Assembly: GCF_900111945.1 (NCBI RefSeq)
Contig: NZ_FOYO01000002.1
Coordinates: forward strand, 1 to 64,000
Origin: Litoreibacter janthinus
GTDB lineage: Bacteria > Pseudomonadota > Alphaproteobacteria > Rhodobacterales > Rhodobacteraceae
Direction of reading: 5' to 3'
Length of the DNA: 64,000 nucleotides
In this document: in pieces, positions 1-8,763 of the stretch
Numbering within the stretch: position 1 is the first letter of the stretch
Layout of the letters: every line of letters starts with the position of its first letter
Program-made: the position numbers and the translations under genes
Notes under the pieces: model-generated
Told to the model about the DNA's origin: nothing
Database searches by the model: none
What the model saw: only the letters and a program-made list of their open reading frames with translations

Positions 1-778
1 CGGAAACGCCGTTACTTATCGCACACTGAGGCCCAAGATAGGCCTTATCGCCGATCCGAACGCGCCCTGAAATGCTAACGTTGGAGCAGATTGTTACGTC
101 TCTGCCAATGCTGCAGTCATGCGCGATATAGACCAGTGCGTCGACCAGACTTCCTGTCCCGATCGTGCAAAACCCGCCAAAGGTTGCTCTGCTAATCGTG
201 CAGTTCGCCTGGATGGTCACGTGGTCTTCGATCCGGACACCGCCAGACTGTTTCAACAACCTTCGTTTCGGAGCGCCCGTTGCTTGATCAAAAGCTTCCA
301 TGCCAACCACAGTACCCGCGCCGATATAGCAGTAAGCTCCAATAATGGACCGAGGCAGGATGACGGCATTCGGGCCGATATAGGTCTGTGCACCGATAAC
401 CACGTCGCGTGCCGCTACGTAAGCCCCAGGCTCGATCACAGCGGTCGGGTCGATGCGCGAGGCGAACCCTTCCCACTGGAAGTCCTCTATTGCACTCAAG
501 GAGTCCTGGATAAGGGCCACGGCAGCCTGCGGGGCGTCCGCTGTCGCAAGCCCGAACTGCGCAGGCACAAGCTCCGCCAGATCGGGCGGCACGACAAACG
601 CGGCGATGCCCTCAAAGCCTTTCGCATATTCAAGATGTTCGGGCTTGGCGGCGGGCACGACCCGCGCTTCAAGGTCCGTCGGAATCTTGCCCACAAAGGC
701 GATTTCTGCGTCCCGCAGCACCTGCAAGCCAGCACTATCCGCAAAGTTTGAAAGCGATGTCCGACGACTGGTGAACAT
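1..778 (-). CDS. LpxD-like hexapeptide-repeat acyltransferase, partial (3' end off the window)
   Basis: The reading frame starts at the ATG at 778-776, with AGGAG eight bases upstream, and stays open to base 1, so about 259 residues are visible. Roughly the first 100 residues form a non-repetitive domain. From about residue 105 isoleucine-patch hexapeptides follow (IEPGAYV, IGAQTYIGPNAVI, IGAYCYIGAGTVV, IEDHVTIQANCTI, IGRDVTICSNVSI, IGDKAYLG), so the fold is a left-handed beta helix. The overall plan and the segment VYIAHDCSIG, which holds the histidine matching the catalytic histidine of LpxD, resemble UDP-3-O-acylglucosamine N-acyltransferase. LpxD normally sits beside fabZ and lpxA. Here the gene is divergent from a diamino-uronic-acid operon that lacks a visible WbpD acetyltransferase, so it may acylate a nucleotide amino sugar instead (inference). 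A NeuD- or WbpD-like acetyltransferase is the alternative. Confidence 0.75.
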   Translation of the reverse strand, partial: MFTSRRTSLSNFADSAGLQVLRDAEIAFVGKIPTDLEARVVPAAKPEHLEYAKGFEGIAAFVVPPDLAELVPAQFGLATADAPQAAVALIQDSLSAIEDFQWEGFASRIDPTAVIEPGAYVAARDVVIGAQTYIGPNAVILPRSIIGAYCYIGAGTVVGMEAFDQATGAPKRRLLKQSGGVRIEDHVTIQANCTISRATFGGFCTIGTGSLVDALVYIAHDCSIGRDVTICSNVSISGRVRIGDKAYLGPQCAISNGVS

Positions 779-888
779 TTGCCGGACTCCTGTCTAGGGT
801 TTTTTTCCCAACACTATTCACCTTTTACAATTGTGGGCCATCCTTTACAAGCGCACCGGATTGAAGACCTCTAGCTACGGTGGGCCCT
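779..888. promoter_or_regulatory. Divergent intergenic region between the LpxD-like gene and wbpA
   Basis: These 110 bases separate two genes transcribed away from each other and must hold both promoters. An AT-rich stretch lies around 799-853. I could not assign convincing -35/-10 pairs or an operator. Confidence 0.35.
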
Positions 889-2154
889 ATGAAGGTTATC
901 GGCATTTTGGGAATGGGATATGTAGGTATCCCATTGGCCCTTCGAATTTCCGAAACAGGAAGCAAGATTATCGGTTTTGACGTTATTCAAGACCGGATTG
1001 ACGTGTTGAACTCTGGCAAAAGCCCGATCAAACACCTCCCCGACGCCGAGGTGGCACGGATGGTCACCACGGGGTTCGAAGGGACCACAGACTTCAGCCG
1101 CGCCGCTGAATGCGACGCCCTGATCATCTGCGTTCCGACGCCGCTTGACCGCTCCCGCGAGCCGGATCTGAGCTTCGTGACCGCCACCATGGATGCCATC
1201 GCACCCTATCTGCGTGCGGGTCAGTTGCTGAGCCTTGAAAGCACCACATGGCCGGGCACCACCGAAGAGGTTCTTCTGCCCTATGTGACCAAAGCGGGAC
1301 TAGAGGTCGGCAAGGATTTCTTTCTGGTCTACTCGCCGGAACGCGAAGACCCGGGCAACGAGAATTTCGACACTCGGACGATCCCGAAAATCGTGGGTGG
1401 CCACACTCCTGCGTGTCTCGCCGCTGGCGAAGCGCTTTACGGTGAATTCATCGATGTCGTGGTGCCCGTAAGCTCCACCCGCGCCGCCGAAATGGTGAAG
1501 CTTCTGGAGAATATCCACCGGTCCATCAACATCGGACTGGTCAACGAGCTAAAGGTCGTCGCGGACGCCATGGGCTTGGACATCTTCGAAGTGATTGACG
1601 CTGCAAAAACAAAGCCTTTCGGGTTTACCGCCTACTATCCCGGTCCCGGAATCGGCGGGCACTGTATCCCGATCGACCCGTTCTACCTGACGTGGAAAGC
1701 GCGCGAATACGGGCTGCATACCCGCTTTATCGAGCTGGCAGGCGAGATCAACGCCGCCATGCCGCAATATGTCGTGGACAAGACCGTCCGCGCGCTCAAC
1801 GAAGTCGGGAAAAGCCTCAAGGGCGCGAAAGTTCTGGCATTGGGCATCGCCTACAAACGCGATGTGGACGATATGCGCGAAAGCCCCTCGGTTTTCGTGA
1901 TGGAACTGCTGCGCGACTGGGGTGCGGATGTGCATTACTGCGACCCGAACGTTCCCCATTTCCCCAAAATGCGCGAGCATAATTTTGACCTGAGCTCGGT
2001 CGATCTGACACCGGAGGTTCTGGCCGAATATGACGCGGCATTGCTGCTGACGGACCATCGGGATTTCGACTATGATCTGATCGCCAAACACGCGAAACTG
2101 GTGATCGACACGCGGGGCAAATTCCCGGACGCTGATAACGTTCGGCGAGCTTAA
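889..2154 (+). CDS. wbpA: UDP-N-acetyl-D-glucosamine 6-dehydrogenase (WbpA/WecC-type nucleotide sugar dehydrogenase)
   Basis: This 421-residue NAD-dependent dehydrogenase is expected to oxidise C6 of a UDP-HexNAc, giving a UDP-uronic acid in two steps. The N-terminal Rossmann motif [10 protein letters not shown] is followed by [16 protein letters not shown] and the catalytic segment [14 protein letters not shown] with Cys259. A C-terminal UDP-binding domain contains [17 protein letters not shown]. The ATG at 889 places the Rossmann strand at the usual N-terminus; an in-frame GTG at 880 would add three residues. It is the first gene of a four-gene operon with WbpB-, WbpE- and glycosyltransferase-like genes. 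That context favours UDP-GlcNAc as substrate over UDP-Glc or UDP-ManNAc, which is inference. Confidence 0.9.
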   Translation: MKVIGILGMGYVGIPLALRISETGSKIIGFDVIQDRIDVLNSGKSPIKHLPDAEVARMVTTGFEGTTDFSRAAECDALIICVPTPLDRSREPDLSFVTATMDAIAPYLRAGQLLSLESTTWPGTTEEVLLPYVTKAGLEVGKDFFLVYSPEREDPGNENFDTRTIPKIVGGHTPACLAAGEALYGEFIDVVVPVSSTRAAEMVKLLENIHRSINIGLVNELKVVADAMGLDIFEVIDAAKTKPFGFTAYYPGPGIGGHCIPIDPFYLTWKAREYGLHTRFIELAGEINAAMPQYVVDKTVRALNEVGKSLKGAKVLALGIAYKRDVDDMRESPSVFVMELLRDWGADVHYCDPNVPHFPKMREHNFDLSSVDLTPEVLAEYDAALLLTDHRDFDYDLIAKHAKLVIDTRGKFPDADNVRRA

Positions 2155-2164
2155 AGAGGTAGCT

Positions 2165-3112
2165 ATGAAGAACTACGGACTCATCGGCGCGGCTGGCTAC
2201 ATCGCCCCACGTCACCTGAAAGCGATCAAGGAAACGGGCGGGACGCTTTCCTGCGCCTATGACATCAACGACAGCGTTGGAATCATGGATAGCCACTTCC
2301 CCGATGCGGCCTTCTTCACCGAATTCGAGCAGTTCGAGAATCACATCTACAACAGCCGGAGCAAGGGTGTCGGATGTGACTACATGGCGATTTGCTCGCC
2401 CAACTTTCTGCATAAGGCGCATTCCGCGTTCTCGCTGCGCGCCGGTATCGACGCCATCTGCGAAAAACCGCTTGTCCTGAACACATCCGATCTGGATGAC
2501 CTTGAGCGGATCGAGAAAGAAACAGGCAAGAATATCTATTCGATCCTGCAACTCCGCCTGCACCCAGCCATCATCGCCTTGCGCGACAAGGTGGCCGCAG
2601 ACACCAGCGGCAAAATCTACGATGTCGATCTGGGATATTTCACGTCCCGCGGCGCTTGGTATTATGCCAGCTGGAAAGGCTTCGAACACAAGTCAGGCGG
2701 GATCGCCACGAATATCGGCGTGCACTTCTACGACATGCTCTCGTTTATCTTCGGACCGCAGAAAACCAACATCGTGCACCATCGCGCGGACGATGCCGCA
2801 GCCGGTTACATGGAATTCGAGCGCGCACGTGTCCGTTGGGTTCTGTCGATCAATCGCAATCACCTTCCTGCCCACACTCCTGCCGGCCAGACGACGCACC
2901 GGTCGATCACTGTAGACGGTGAGGAAATTGAGTTCTCTGGCGGCTTCACTGACCTCCACACGGCCAGCTATCAGAACGTGCTGGACGGCAAAGGCTACGG
3001 CCTTGACGTGGTTCGCCCCTCAATTGAAACGGTCAGCCATATTCGCACAGCAGCGATCGAACCCAACAAGGGCGAGCAGCACCCCGACATTGCAAAAGTC
3101 ATTGGCGGCTGA
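2165..3112 (+). CDS. wbpB: UDP-GlcNAcA 3-dehydrogenase, Gfo/Idh/MocA family (WbpB/WlbA-like)
   Basis: This 315-residue protein matches WlbA/WbpB, which oxidises C3 of UDP-2-acetamido-2-deoxyglucuronate to the 3-keto sugar. The N-terminus carries the variant nucleotide-binding motif GAAGYIAPRHLKAI characteristic of the family. Glu100-Lys101-Pro102 in CEKPLVL is the conserved EKP motif with its catalytic lysine, and GGIATNIGVHFYDML is the usual C-terminal domain signature. The start lies 10 bases after wbpA, preceded by AGAGGTAGCT. It should act between the upstream WbpA-like enzyme and the downstream aminotransferase; in characterised WbpB/WbpE pairs the NAD cofactor is recycled with 2-oxoglutarate (family knowledge). 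Confidence 0.88.
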   Translation: MKNYGLIGAAGYIAPRHLKAIKETGGTLSCAYDINDSVGIMDSHFPDAAFFTEFEQFENHIYNSRSKGVGCDYMAICSPNFLHKAHSAFSLRAGIDAICEKPLVLNTSDLDDLERIEKETGKNIYSILQLRLHPAIIALRDKVAADTSGKIYDVDLGYFTSRGAWYYASWKGFEHKSGGIATNIGVHFYDMLSFIFGPQKTNIVHHRADDAAAGYMEFERARVRWVLSINRNHLPAHTPAGQTTHRSITVDGEEIEFSGGFTDLHTASYQNVLDGKGYGLDVVRPSIETVSHIRTAAIEPNKGEQHPDIAKVIGG

Positions 3113-3138
3113 ACCCTCACAAAACCCGGAGTCTGGAA

Positions 3139-4257
3139 ATGCAGTTCATTGACCTTGCAGCGCAGCAACTGCGGATCAAAGACAAGATCGACGCGCGGAT
3201 TGCTCAGGTTCTGGAGCATGGCGGCTACATCATGGGCCCCGAGGTCGGAGAACTCGAAACCGCGCTGTCAGCGTTCTGCGGTGCCAAACACAGTTTGACC
3301 TGTGCGAACGGCACGGATGCGTTGCTTCTGGCACTGATGGCTTTGAACGTGCGAACCGGGCAAGCTGTCCTCTGTCCGTCCTTCACCTTTGCGGCAACCG
3401 CCGAGGTTGTACCGTCCCTTGGCGCTGTTCCTGTCTTCGTGGATTGCGATCCGGACACCTACAATATTGACCCCGCCAGCCTGGAGCGGGGCATTGCCCA
3501 TGCGAAAGCTCTGGGTCTGAAGCCCACGGTCGTAATTTCAGTCGACCTGTTCGGGTTGCCCGCTGACTATGATGCCATCGAGGAAATCGTCGTATCAGAA
3601 GGGCTCAAGCTGATAAGCGACAGCGCCCAAGGCTTCGGCGGCGTCTACAAGGGCCGCCAATCGGGGACCATCGGTGATTTCTGCACCACCTCGTTTTTTC
3701 CGGCCAAGCCACTGGGCTGTTACGGCGATGGCGGTGCGTTGTTCACCGAAGATGACGAGGCCGCCGAGCTGATCAAATCGTATCGGGTCCACGGAAAAGG
3801 GGGCCACAAATACGACAACCAGCGCATCGGGATGAACTCCCGTCTAGACACATTACAAGCTGCGATTCTGTGCGAGAAGCTTGCGATTTTCGCGGATGAG
3901 TTGGAGCGGCGCAACGCCGTGGCCCAACGCTACAGCTCTGCTCTGTCAAACATTCTGACAACACCCCATGTTCCCGACGGTCTCGTGTCCAGTTGGGCGC
4001 AATACACGGTCCGGCCCCGGGAAGGCCAGTCGCGCGAAGCCATTATGGAAAGCCTGAAGACCGCTGGTGTCCCGACTGCGGTGTACTATCCCCTGCCCTT
4101 GCACATGCAGACCGCCTATAAAGGGTTCCCCACAGATCCGAACGGATTGCCTGTGTCAGAGGAGATCGCGGCCAAAGTGTTCAGTCTCCCGATGCATCCA
4201 TATTTGACCGCTCAGGATCAGGACAAAGTTATCAGCGCCCTTCACGATTGTGTCTGA
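3139..4257 (+). CDS. wbpE: UDP-3-keto-GlcNAcA aminotransferase, DegT/DnrJ/EryC1/StrS family (WbpE-like)
   Basis: This 372-residue PLP-dependent sugar aminotransferase begins MQFIDLAAQQ and has G(G)YIMGPEV and ANGTDALLLAL near the start, FVDCDPDTYNIDP in the middle, and the PLP-lysine segment FFPAKPLGCYGDGGA with Lys190. The length is normal. It is expected to convert the WbpB product into UDP-2-acetamido-3-amino-2,3-dideoxyglucuronate, as in Pseudomonas WbpE and Bordetella WlbC. The 3-amino group is normally acetylated next by WbpD; no WbpD is visible between wbpB and wbpE or elsewhere in the window. The last eight bases overlap the glycosyltransferase gene. Confidence 0.9.
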   Translation: MQFIDLAAQQLRIKDKIDARIAQVLEHGGYIMGPEVGELETALSAFCGAKHSLTCANGTDALLLALMALNVRTGQAVLCPSFTFAATAEVVPSLGAVPVFVDCDPDTYNIDPASLERGIAHAKALGLKPTVVISVDLFGLPADYDAIEEIVVSEGLKLISDSAQGFGGVYKGRQSGTIGDFCTTSFFPAKPLGCYGDGGALFTEDDEAAELIKSYRVHGKGGHKYDNQRIGMNSRLDTLQAAILCEKLAIFADELERRNAVAQRYSSALSNILTTPHVPDGLVSSWAQYTVRPREGQSREAIMESLKTAGVPTAVYYPLPLHMQTAYKGFPTDPNGLPVSEEIAAKVFSLPMHPYLTAQDQDKVISALHDCV

Positions 4258-5020
4258 TACCAAGTCGTCACCGGACAGCAGGCCGCTGGTTTCGGTGCTC
4301 ATGCCCTGTAAAAATGCGGCCGCAACGATTGCGTCCGCCATTGCGTCCGTTCAGGCGCAAACCCTGCACAACTGGGAATTGGTTGTGGCTGATGACGGCT
4401 CTGCCGACGGCTCGCAAGAAATCGTGGCGCAACTGGCAAAGGGTGATCCGCGCATAAAACTGCTTGACCATACAGGCGGCCCAAGCGGTGCCAGCGCTGC
4501 CCGAAACCGCGCACTTGATCAGGCAACGGGCCGCTATATTGCCTTTCTCGATGCCGACGATCTGTGGCTCCCTGAGAAGTTGGAAACCCAGATCGGCGAG
4601 ATGCAGGCGCGATCATCAGCCTTCAGTTGCAGCGCCTATCGGGTAAGGCGGGACGGCAAGGCAGACATCGTCCGGCGGCCTCCCGCTGAAATTACACGGC
4701 AGGCTCTGCTCAACGGCAACCGCATCGGCTGTCTGACGGCCGTTTACGATAGCGCTCTGCTGGGCAAGCAACTCATGCCCGACATCCCGCTCCGGCACGA
4801 TTACGCGCTTTGGCTGCATCTGTTAACGCTGACGGAAGCAGCCTTGGGCCTTCAGCAGGTTCTGGCCATTCATCACCGCCATACAGGATCGTTGAGTTCA
4901 AATGTGGGCCGCGCAAGCCTTGCCACTTGGAACATGCTGCGGACAGAAGCTGGATTAAATCCCTTGCAGGCGTCCAACACCCTTGTGCGACATTTGCTGG
5001 GCCGGCTTTTTCGCGGTTAG
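4250..5020 (+). CDS. Family 2 glycosyltransferase
   Basis: This is a 256-residue GT-A inverting glycosyltransferase. It starts with GTG at 4250, overlapping the aminotransferase by eight bases, so translation is probably coupled. Motifs in order: SVLMPCKNAAATI, VVADDGSADGS, ASAARNRALDQATG and FLDADDLW, where Asp101-Ala-Asp103 is the metal/nucleotide DxD. No membrane segment is evident, so it should act on the cytoplasmic face. From its position it is likely to transfer the diamino uronic acid or an adjoining sugar during polysaccharide assembly (inference). The stop overlaps the convergent gene by four bases. Confidence 0.88.
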   Translation: MSDTKSSPDSRPLVSVLMPCKNAAATIASAIASVQAQTLHNWELVVADDGSADGSQEIVAQLAKGDPRIKLLDHTGGPSGASAARNRALDQATGRYIAFLDADDLWLPEKLETQIGEMQARSSAFSCSAYRVRRDGKADIVRRPPAEITRQALLNGNRIGCLTAVYDSALLGKQLMPDIPLRHDYALWLHLLTLTEAALGLQQVLAIHHRHTGSLSSNVGRASLATWNMLRTEAGLNPLQASNTLVRHLLGRLFRG

Positions 5021-8000
5021 GCGACCCCTTGCCCAAACTTTTCGTCAGCCAACTGCGCCAATTCCCGCCAGCTACCTAGATCCTGCAGCTGATGCCGCTC
5101 AAAGGCGATTGCGCGGTCAAAGCGTTCCTCGAACAACAGCATCAGCTCCATCACATCGATAGACGTGAGGTCTGGCATCAGCGCATCTGGATCAAAAATG
5201 CGTCCTTGCCAGTACCCGCGATCGCGGGCCCAGCGACCTAATGCGGCCAAGGTTGGGTCGCCGTCAAACGTCTCTGTTTCGTCAACGACCGCAGCTTGAT
5301 CCGCAGCGAAACCTGTTGCGCTGCCAAAGAGTCTTTGTTGCAGCCCTCTACGATCAACCTTGCCACTTTTGAGCTGCGGGAAGCTGGGCAAAACCAGGAT
5401 GTTTTGCGGTGCTGCGTAGGCGCCAACCTGATCTTTGATGGCCCCCTTGATCCCTGCCGCCAAAGCGATCTCGTCCTCGCTTGCAGCTTCGACCGCCATC
5501 GCAAGTCGGTCACCGCTTTCAGTTTGCGACTGGAACATAATTGCTCGACTCACCCCGTCAACAGTCTCCGCCGCGCGTTCAATTGAGATGATCGAAACCC
5601 GTCGCCCCGAAATCTTGATAATTGAATCAGACCTGCCCAGCAGATCGATTTGACCATCTTCTCTCAGGATCACGTTGTCATGGACGACAACGCTGCGTGG
5701 TTCAGGTGCCGTTTCAATGGCATCGCGCAACCGGACATCGGACCAATAGCCAATCATCGCGCTGGCACCCGAGACCTCTATTGCAGAGGCCCGTTGAACG
5801 CTGTCCTCCAGATCGCCAACGGGACGGACAGTTACACCAGGTGACAGCTTCCCACCCGGGCTCCCCGAAATCTTTGACATCAGTTCAGAGTTCACATCAC
5901 CAAATGAGATATAGCTGAATTCCGTCGCCCCGAAGGTGCAGTGAAGGTTCAGGTTTGGTGCTGTAACTTCCAGATCTGCAACGATCCCGGCGGGGATGCG
6001 TTCGCCCCAAAGCAAAGCGCCGCGCAAGGACTTGGGAGCAGATGACGTCCACCGCCGCGCAGCTACAAGTCCGCGCCAAACAGAGGCTGGAGCAGACAGA
6101 TAGGTCAAGCCAACCTCGTCGCACCAGTTCAGATAAAGATCAGCGGTCAGGATTGTGTCTTCAGACGGCGGTGCGCAGACCGCGGCCCCACCCCTGAGGC
6201 AGGCCATCAAATCCAGCAACAAAACCGTATCCCACCGCCCGACATAGGCGACGCGTGGCGCAGCGCCCAGATCGGTTAGAACATCAAGACCTGTTCCCTC
6301 CGAATGCATATTCGCCGCCAGCACTGCCGCTTTGGGCACGCCTTCGCTGCCAGACGTATAAACAACCACAGCTGGTTGATTGGGCGCGAAGGCGGGCAGT
6401 GTTGTGGTGGGGGCGAAGCTTTCCAGAATGTCGTCCAGCGCATCCCTCGCGCCGGTGTCGTCGCAAATCAAAACCGGGCTGCTTTGGAAACGCTGCGCAC
6501 CGGCGCACACTTTGCCCCATGCAGAAGCGCTGGCGACAATCAAATCCGGTGAAAAGTCATCCAGCCGCGCTTGTGTGGATTGGGTGTCCAGATCGTCTTG
6601 TATCAGCGTGACCAAACTGCCCGCAACAATCGAAGCAATTGCCATCGCCATCGCCATCGCGGATTTCGGTAGCAATAAAGCTATGCGATGCTGGTCGGCG
6701 GCGCGACGATCGGAACGGGCATGTTCGGGCTTGTCGGCTTGAAAATGCACCACCATCGACACAGCCCGTAAAATGTAGGACTGGAGTTGCTCGAAGGACA
6801 GGGTGTCCGTTGGGCCAATCAATGCCGGATGAGCAGATGCCTTCACCTTAGACGCGACCCACCCGAAAAGACTGGTTTGAGTTTCAGGGTTCGCGCTCCA
6901 CTCTTCAAGGCTCAACACTTCGCGACCAACAGGCACCCCGCCGAAACGATCAAGCTCCCCGTAGACATAGGGCACTTGGCGTGTCGCACTGATCGCTCGG
7001 ATTTTTCTGGCGCAGCGCTGCGTCAGCCAAAGCGATCGCGTTCCAAGTGTCCCTTGCAAAGGGGGCGCATCGACGGGGGCGATATCTAGATTCAAGGCGC
7101 CATCTTCATCAGGCCATTCGGTTGAAATGGCGATCGCTGCGCCTTTGGCAAGGGCCAGTTGAGCCGCGTAGGTTTTCAGAACATAGGGGCGAAGCAGCCA
7201 GGGAACCACACCCCGTGTCCCCGGACTTAGCAACCCGTCATTGGTGATGGTAAGCGCGCCCCCTGCCCCAAGATGATCAACAAATTTGGAGGATTGCGTC
7301 GCCGCATCCTCGGTCTGGGTGTTGATGATCTGAACTTCGACACCCTCAGCTTTCAGCTTCGTCATCGCCTTTTCATGGACATCCGCCGCAGCCACCCATG
7401 CGTGGCCCGCAACAGACATCACATTGAAACCGGCATCAGCGGCCACGATCGAGGGCGCGAAGTTCGCCAGCCCCACCCGCGCGGTATGCGTCGAATACAG
7501 CATCAAAGACCGCCCTTCCGCCCGAACGCGCGACAGGTAGGCTGCCGCCTCCGCGCTAAGTGCCGCTCGGATTTCGGACACGGCGGTTTCACCGGTGTTC
7601 AAACGCGCCTTTGCCAACAGGCCAACCGCGTTCGATTTCTCCACGCCACGGCACACTCCAGACGCATCCAACGCATCTGCCAACGGGCGGTCGTAGTCTA
7701 GGACCTGCCTCAGATCGATTTGCATCAGCGTTGGCAGGTGCTGGCAAAGCTCGTCCGGGAGGGCGCTGAAATCTACCGTGCCCAATGCCGCTTCGAAAAG
7801 CGGGAGGCTCCAAAACGCAACCATGCCCAGATCGTGGTGCCTATGTAAAAGAGCGCCTAAGTTGGTTTCGGTCCCGAAGCCGTAGCGCGAAAAGAACGAA
7901 GGTTGCTGGACCGGCGGCAGACTTTGAGCCGCCTCAAGTAGCCTGGCCCTATGGTCGGGATAGTAACGATCCGAGGCCAGCACCAAAGACGCGGCCGAAA

Positions 8001-8748
8001 GCGCCAGCCTCAGGTTGGTCGCTATCGTTTCAACATTCTCTTCGACGAGTGCTAATCCTTCGCCGAACAGTTCATTCACCTTGAGAATTTGTAAACTGCG
8101 GTCCAATGCCAGCGGGTCCGAAGCCGAGCGCGCAGCATCCAATCCTGTGTCGGGTCGGCCGGTGCCGCGAAACCCGTTCCAAAAGCCGACGCCTGACTTA
8201 ATCGCCTCGTCCGGAAAAGCACCGACGAGCTTTTGGCCCAGTTGATCGGCCTCTGTCCGATTCTGGAGGCGCTCCAACCACTTGTAGTCCAGAAACTGGT
8301 CTTGAAACGGCGTCAGCCCCTCCACCGTTAGTTTCTCGGCTCGGAATCCATCCAGATCGTTCAGCTCCAGTCGCCGCATAAGCCGCGCGAATTCCTGTGC
8401 AGGCGTTTTCCTTGGGTAATCATCGCGCCAATAGCTGCGTGCCGCATCGCGCTTCTGGCCCAACAGTTCAAGGGTGGCGCGGCACTGTATGCCAACGTCA
8501 TCGCCCCGCGCCGTTGCAAGCGGCGCGTTATCTGACATCGCAACAAGTAGGCGTCTGACAGTTTGGACCTCTGGGGTCTCGTCGTGGCCTAGCAACACCG
8601 CAACCATCGCGGCACGTGATGCAGCGTAGCTCTGGCGAAAATCAAAATAGGCGTTATCGGGAAGCGGTTTAGGAGCCTCCGTCAGAGCTGCCGCCTTGAA
8701 CGAAGAACAGATGGCTTCGATCAACGCCTCAGACGGACGCCCCTTCAC
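5017..8748 (-). CDS. Multidomain adenylation-carrier protein (unknown N-terminus, weak LpxL-like region, AMP-binding domain, ACP/PCP)
   Basis: This protein of 1243 residues starts with GTG at 8748. Residues 1 to about 400 match nothing I recognise. Residues ~410-580 weakly recall LpxL/HtrB acyltransferases (GRSLMLYSTHTARVG, then a GALTITNDGLLSPGTRG-like stretch); this is tentative. Residues ~640-1120 are an adenylate-forming domain: VYTSGSEGVPKA (Tyr797 in the P-loop), GRSDSIIKISGRR and LKSGKVDRRGL with the C-terminal catalytic lysine. Residues ~1165-1240 form a carrier domain, TSIDVMELM, with Ser1196 as the expected phosphopantetheine site. No condensation or thioesterase domain is present, so the protein probably activates and holds one acyl or aminoacyl group for transfer elsewhere. 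It lies 15 bases behind the protease gene and ends convergently with the glycosyltransferase. The substrate is unknown. Confidence 0.8.
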   Translation of the reverse strand: MKGRPSEALIEAICSSFKAAALTEAPKPLPDNAYFDFRQSYAASRAAMVAVLLGHDETPEVQTVRRLLVAMSDNAPLATARGDDVGIQCRATLELLGQKRDAARSYWRDDYPRKTPAQEFARLMRRLELNDLDGFRAEKLTVEGLTPFQDQFLDYKWLERLQNRTEADQLGQKLVGAFPDEAIKSGVGFWNGFRGTGRPDTGLDAARSASDPLALDRSLQILKVNELFGEGLALVEENVETIATNLRLALSAASLVLASDRYYPDHRARLLEAAQSLPPVQQPSFFSRYGFGTETNLGALLHRHHDLGMVAFWSLPLFEAALGTVDFSALPDELCQHLPTLMQIDLRQVLDYDRPLADALDASGVCRGVEKSNAVGLLAKARLNTGETAVSEIRAALSAEAAAYLSRVRAEGRSLMLYSTHTARVGLANFAPSIVAADAGFNVMSVAGHAWVAAADVHEKAMTKLKAEGVEVQIINTQTEDAATQSSKFVDHLGAGGALTITNDGLLSPGTRGVVPWLLRPYVLKTYAAQLALAKGAAIAISTEWPDEDGALNLDIAPVDAPPLQGTLGTRSLWLTQRCARKIRAISATRQVPYVYGELDRFGGVPVGREVLSLEEWSANPETQTSLFGWVASKVKASAHPALIGPTDTLSFEQLQSYILRAVSMVVHFQADKPEHARSDRRAADQHRIALLLPKSAMAMAMAIASIVAGSLVTLIQDDLDTQSTQARLDDFSPDLIVASASAWGKVCAGAQRFQSSPVLICDDTGARDALDDILESFAPTTTLPAFAPNQPAVVVYTSGSEGVPKAAVLAANMHSEGTGLDVLTDLGAAPRVAYVGRWDTVLLLDLMACLRGGAAVCAPPSEDTILTADLYLNWCDEVGLTYLSAPASVWRGLVAARRWTSSAPKSLRGALLWGERIPAGIVADLEVTAPNLNLHCTFGATEFSYISFGDVNSELMSKISGSPGGKLSPGVTVRPVGDLEDSVQRASAIEVSGASAMIGYWSDVRLRDAIETAPEPRSVVVHDNVILREDGQIDLLGRSDSIIKISGRRVSIISIERAAETVDGVSRAIMFQSQTESGDRLAMAVEAASEDEIALAAGIKGAIKDQVGAYAAPQNILVLPSFPQLKSGKVDRRGLQQRLFGSATGFAADQAAVVDETETFDGDPTLAALGRWARDRGYWQGRIFDPDALMPDLTSIDVMELMLLFEERFDRAIAFERHQLQDLGSWRELAQLADEKFGQGVA

Positions 8749-8763
8749 GAGAAGTGCCGCTTG

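Noticed and set aside
119..751. 210-codon plus-strand open frame at the left edge
   Set aside because: The minus strand encodes an unmistakable hexapeptide-repeat protein that continues off the window.
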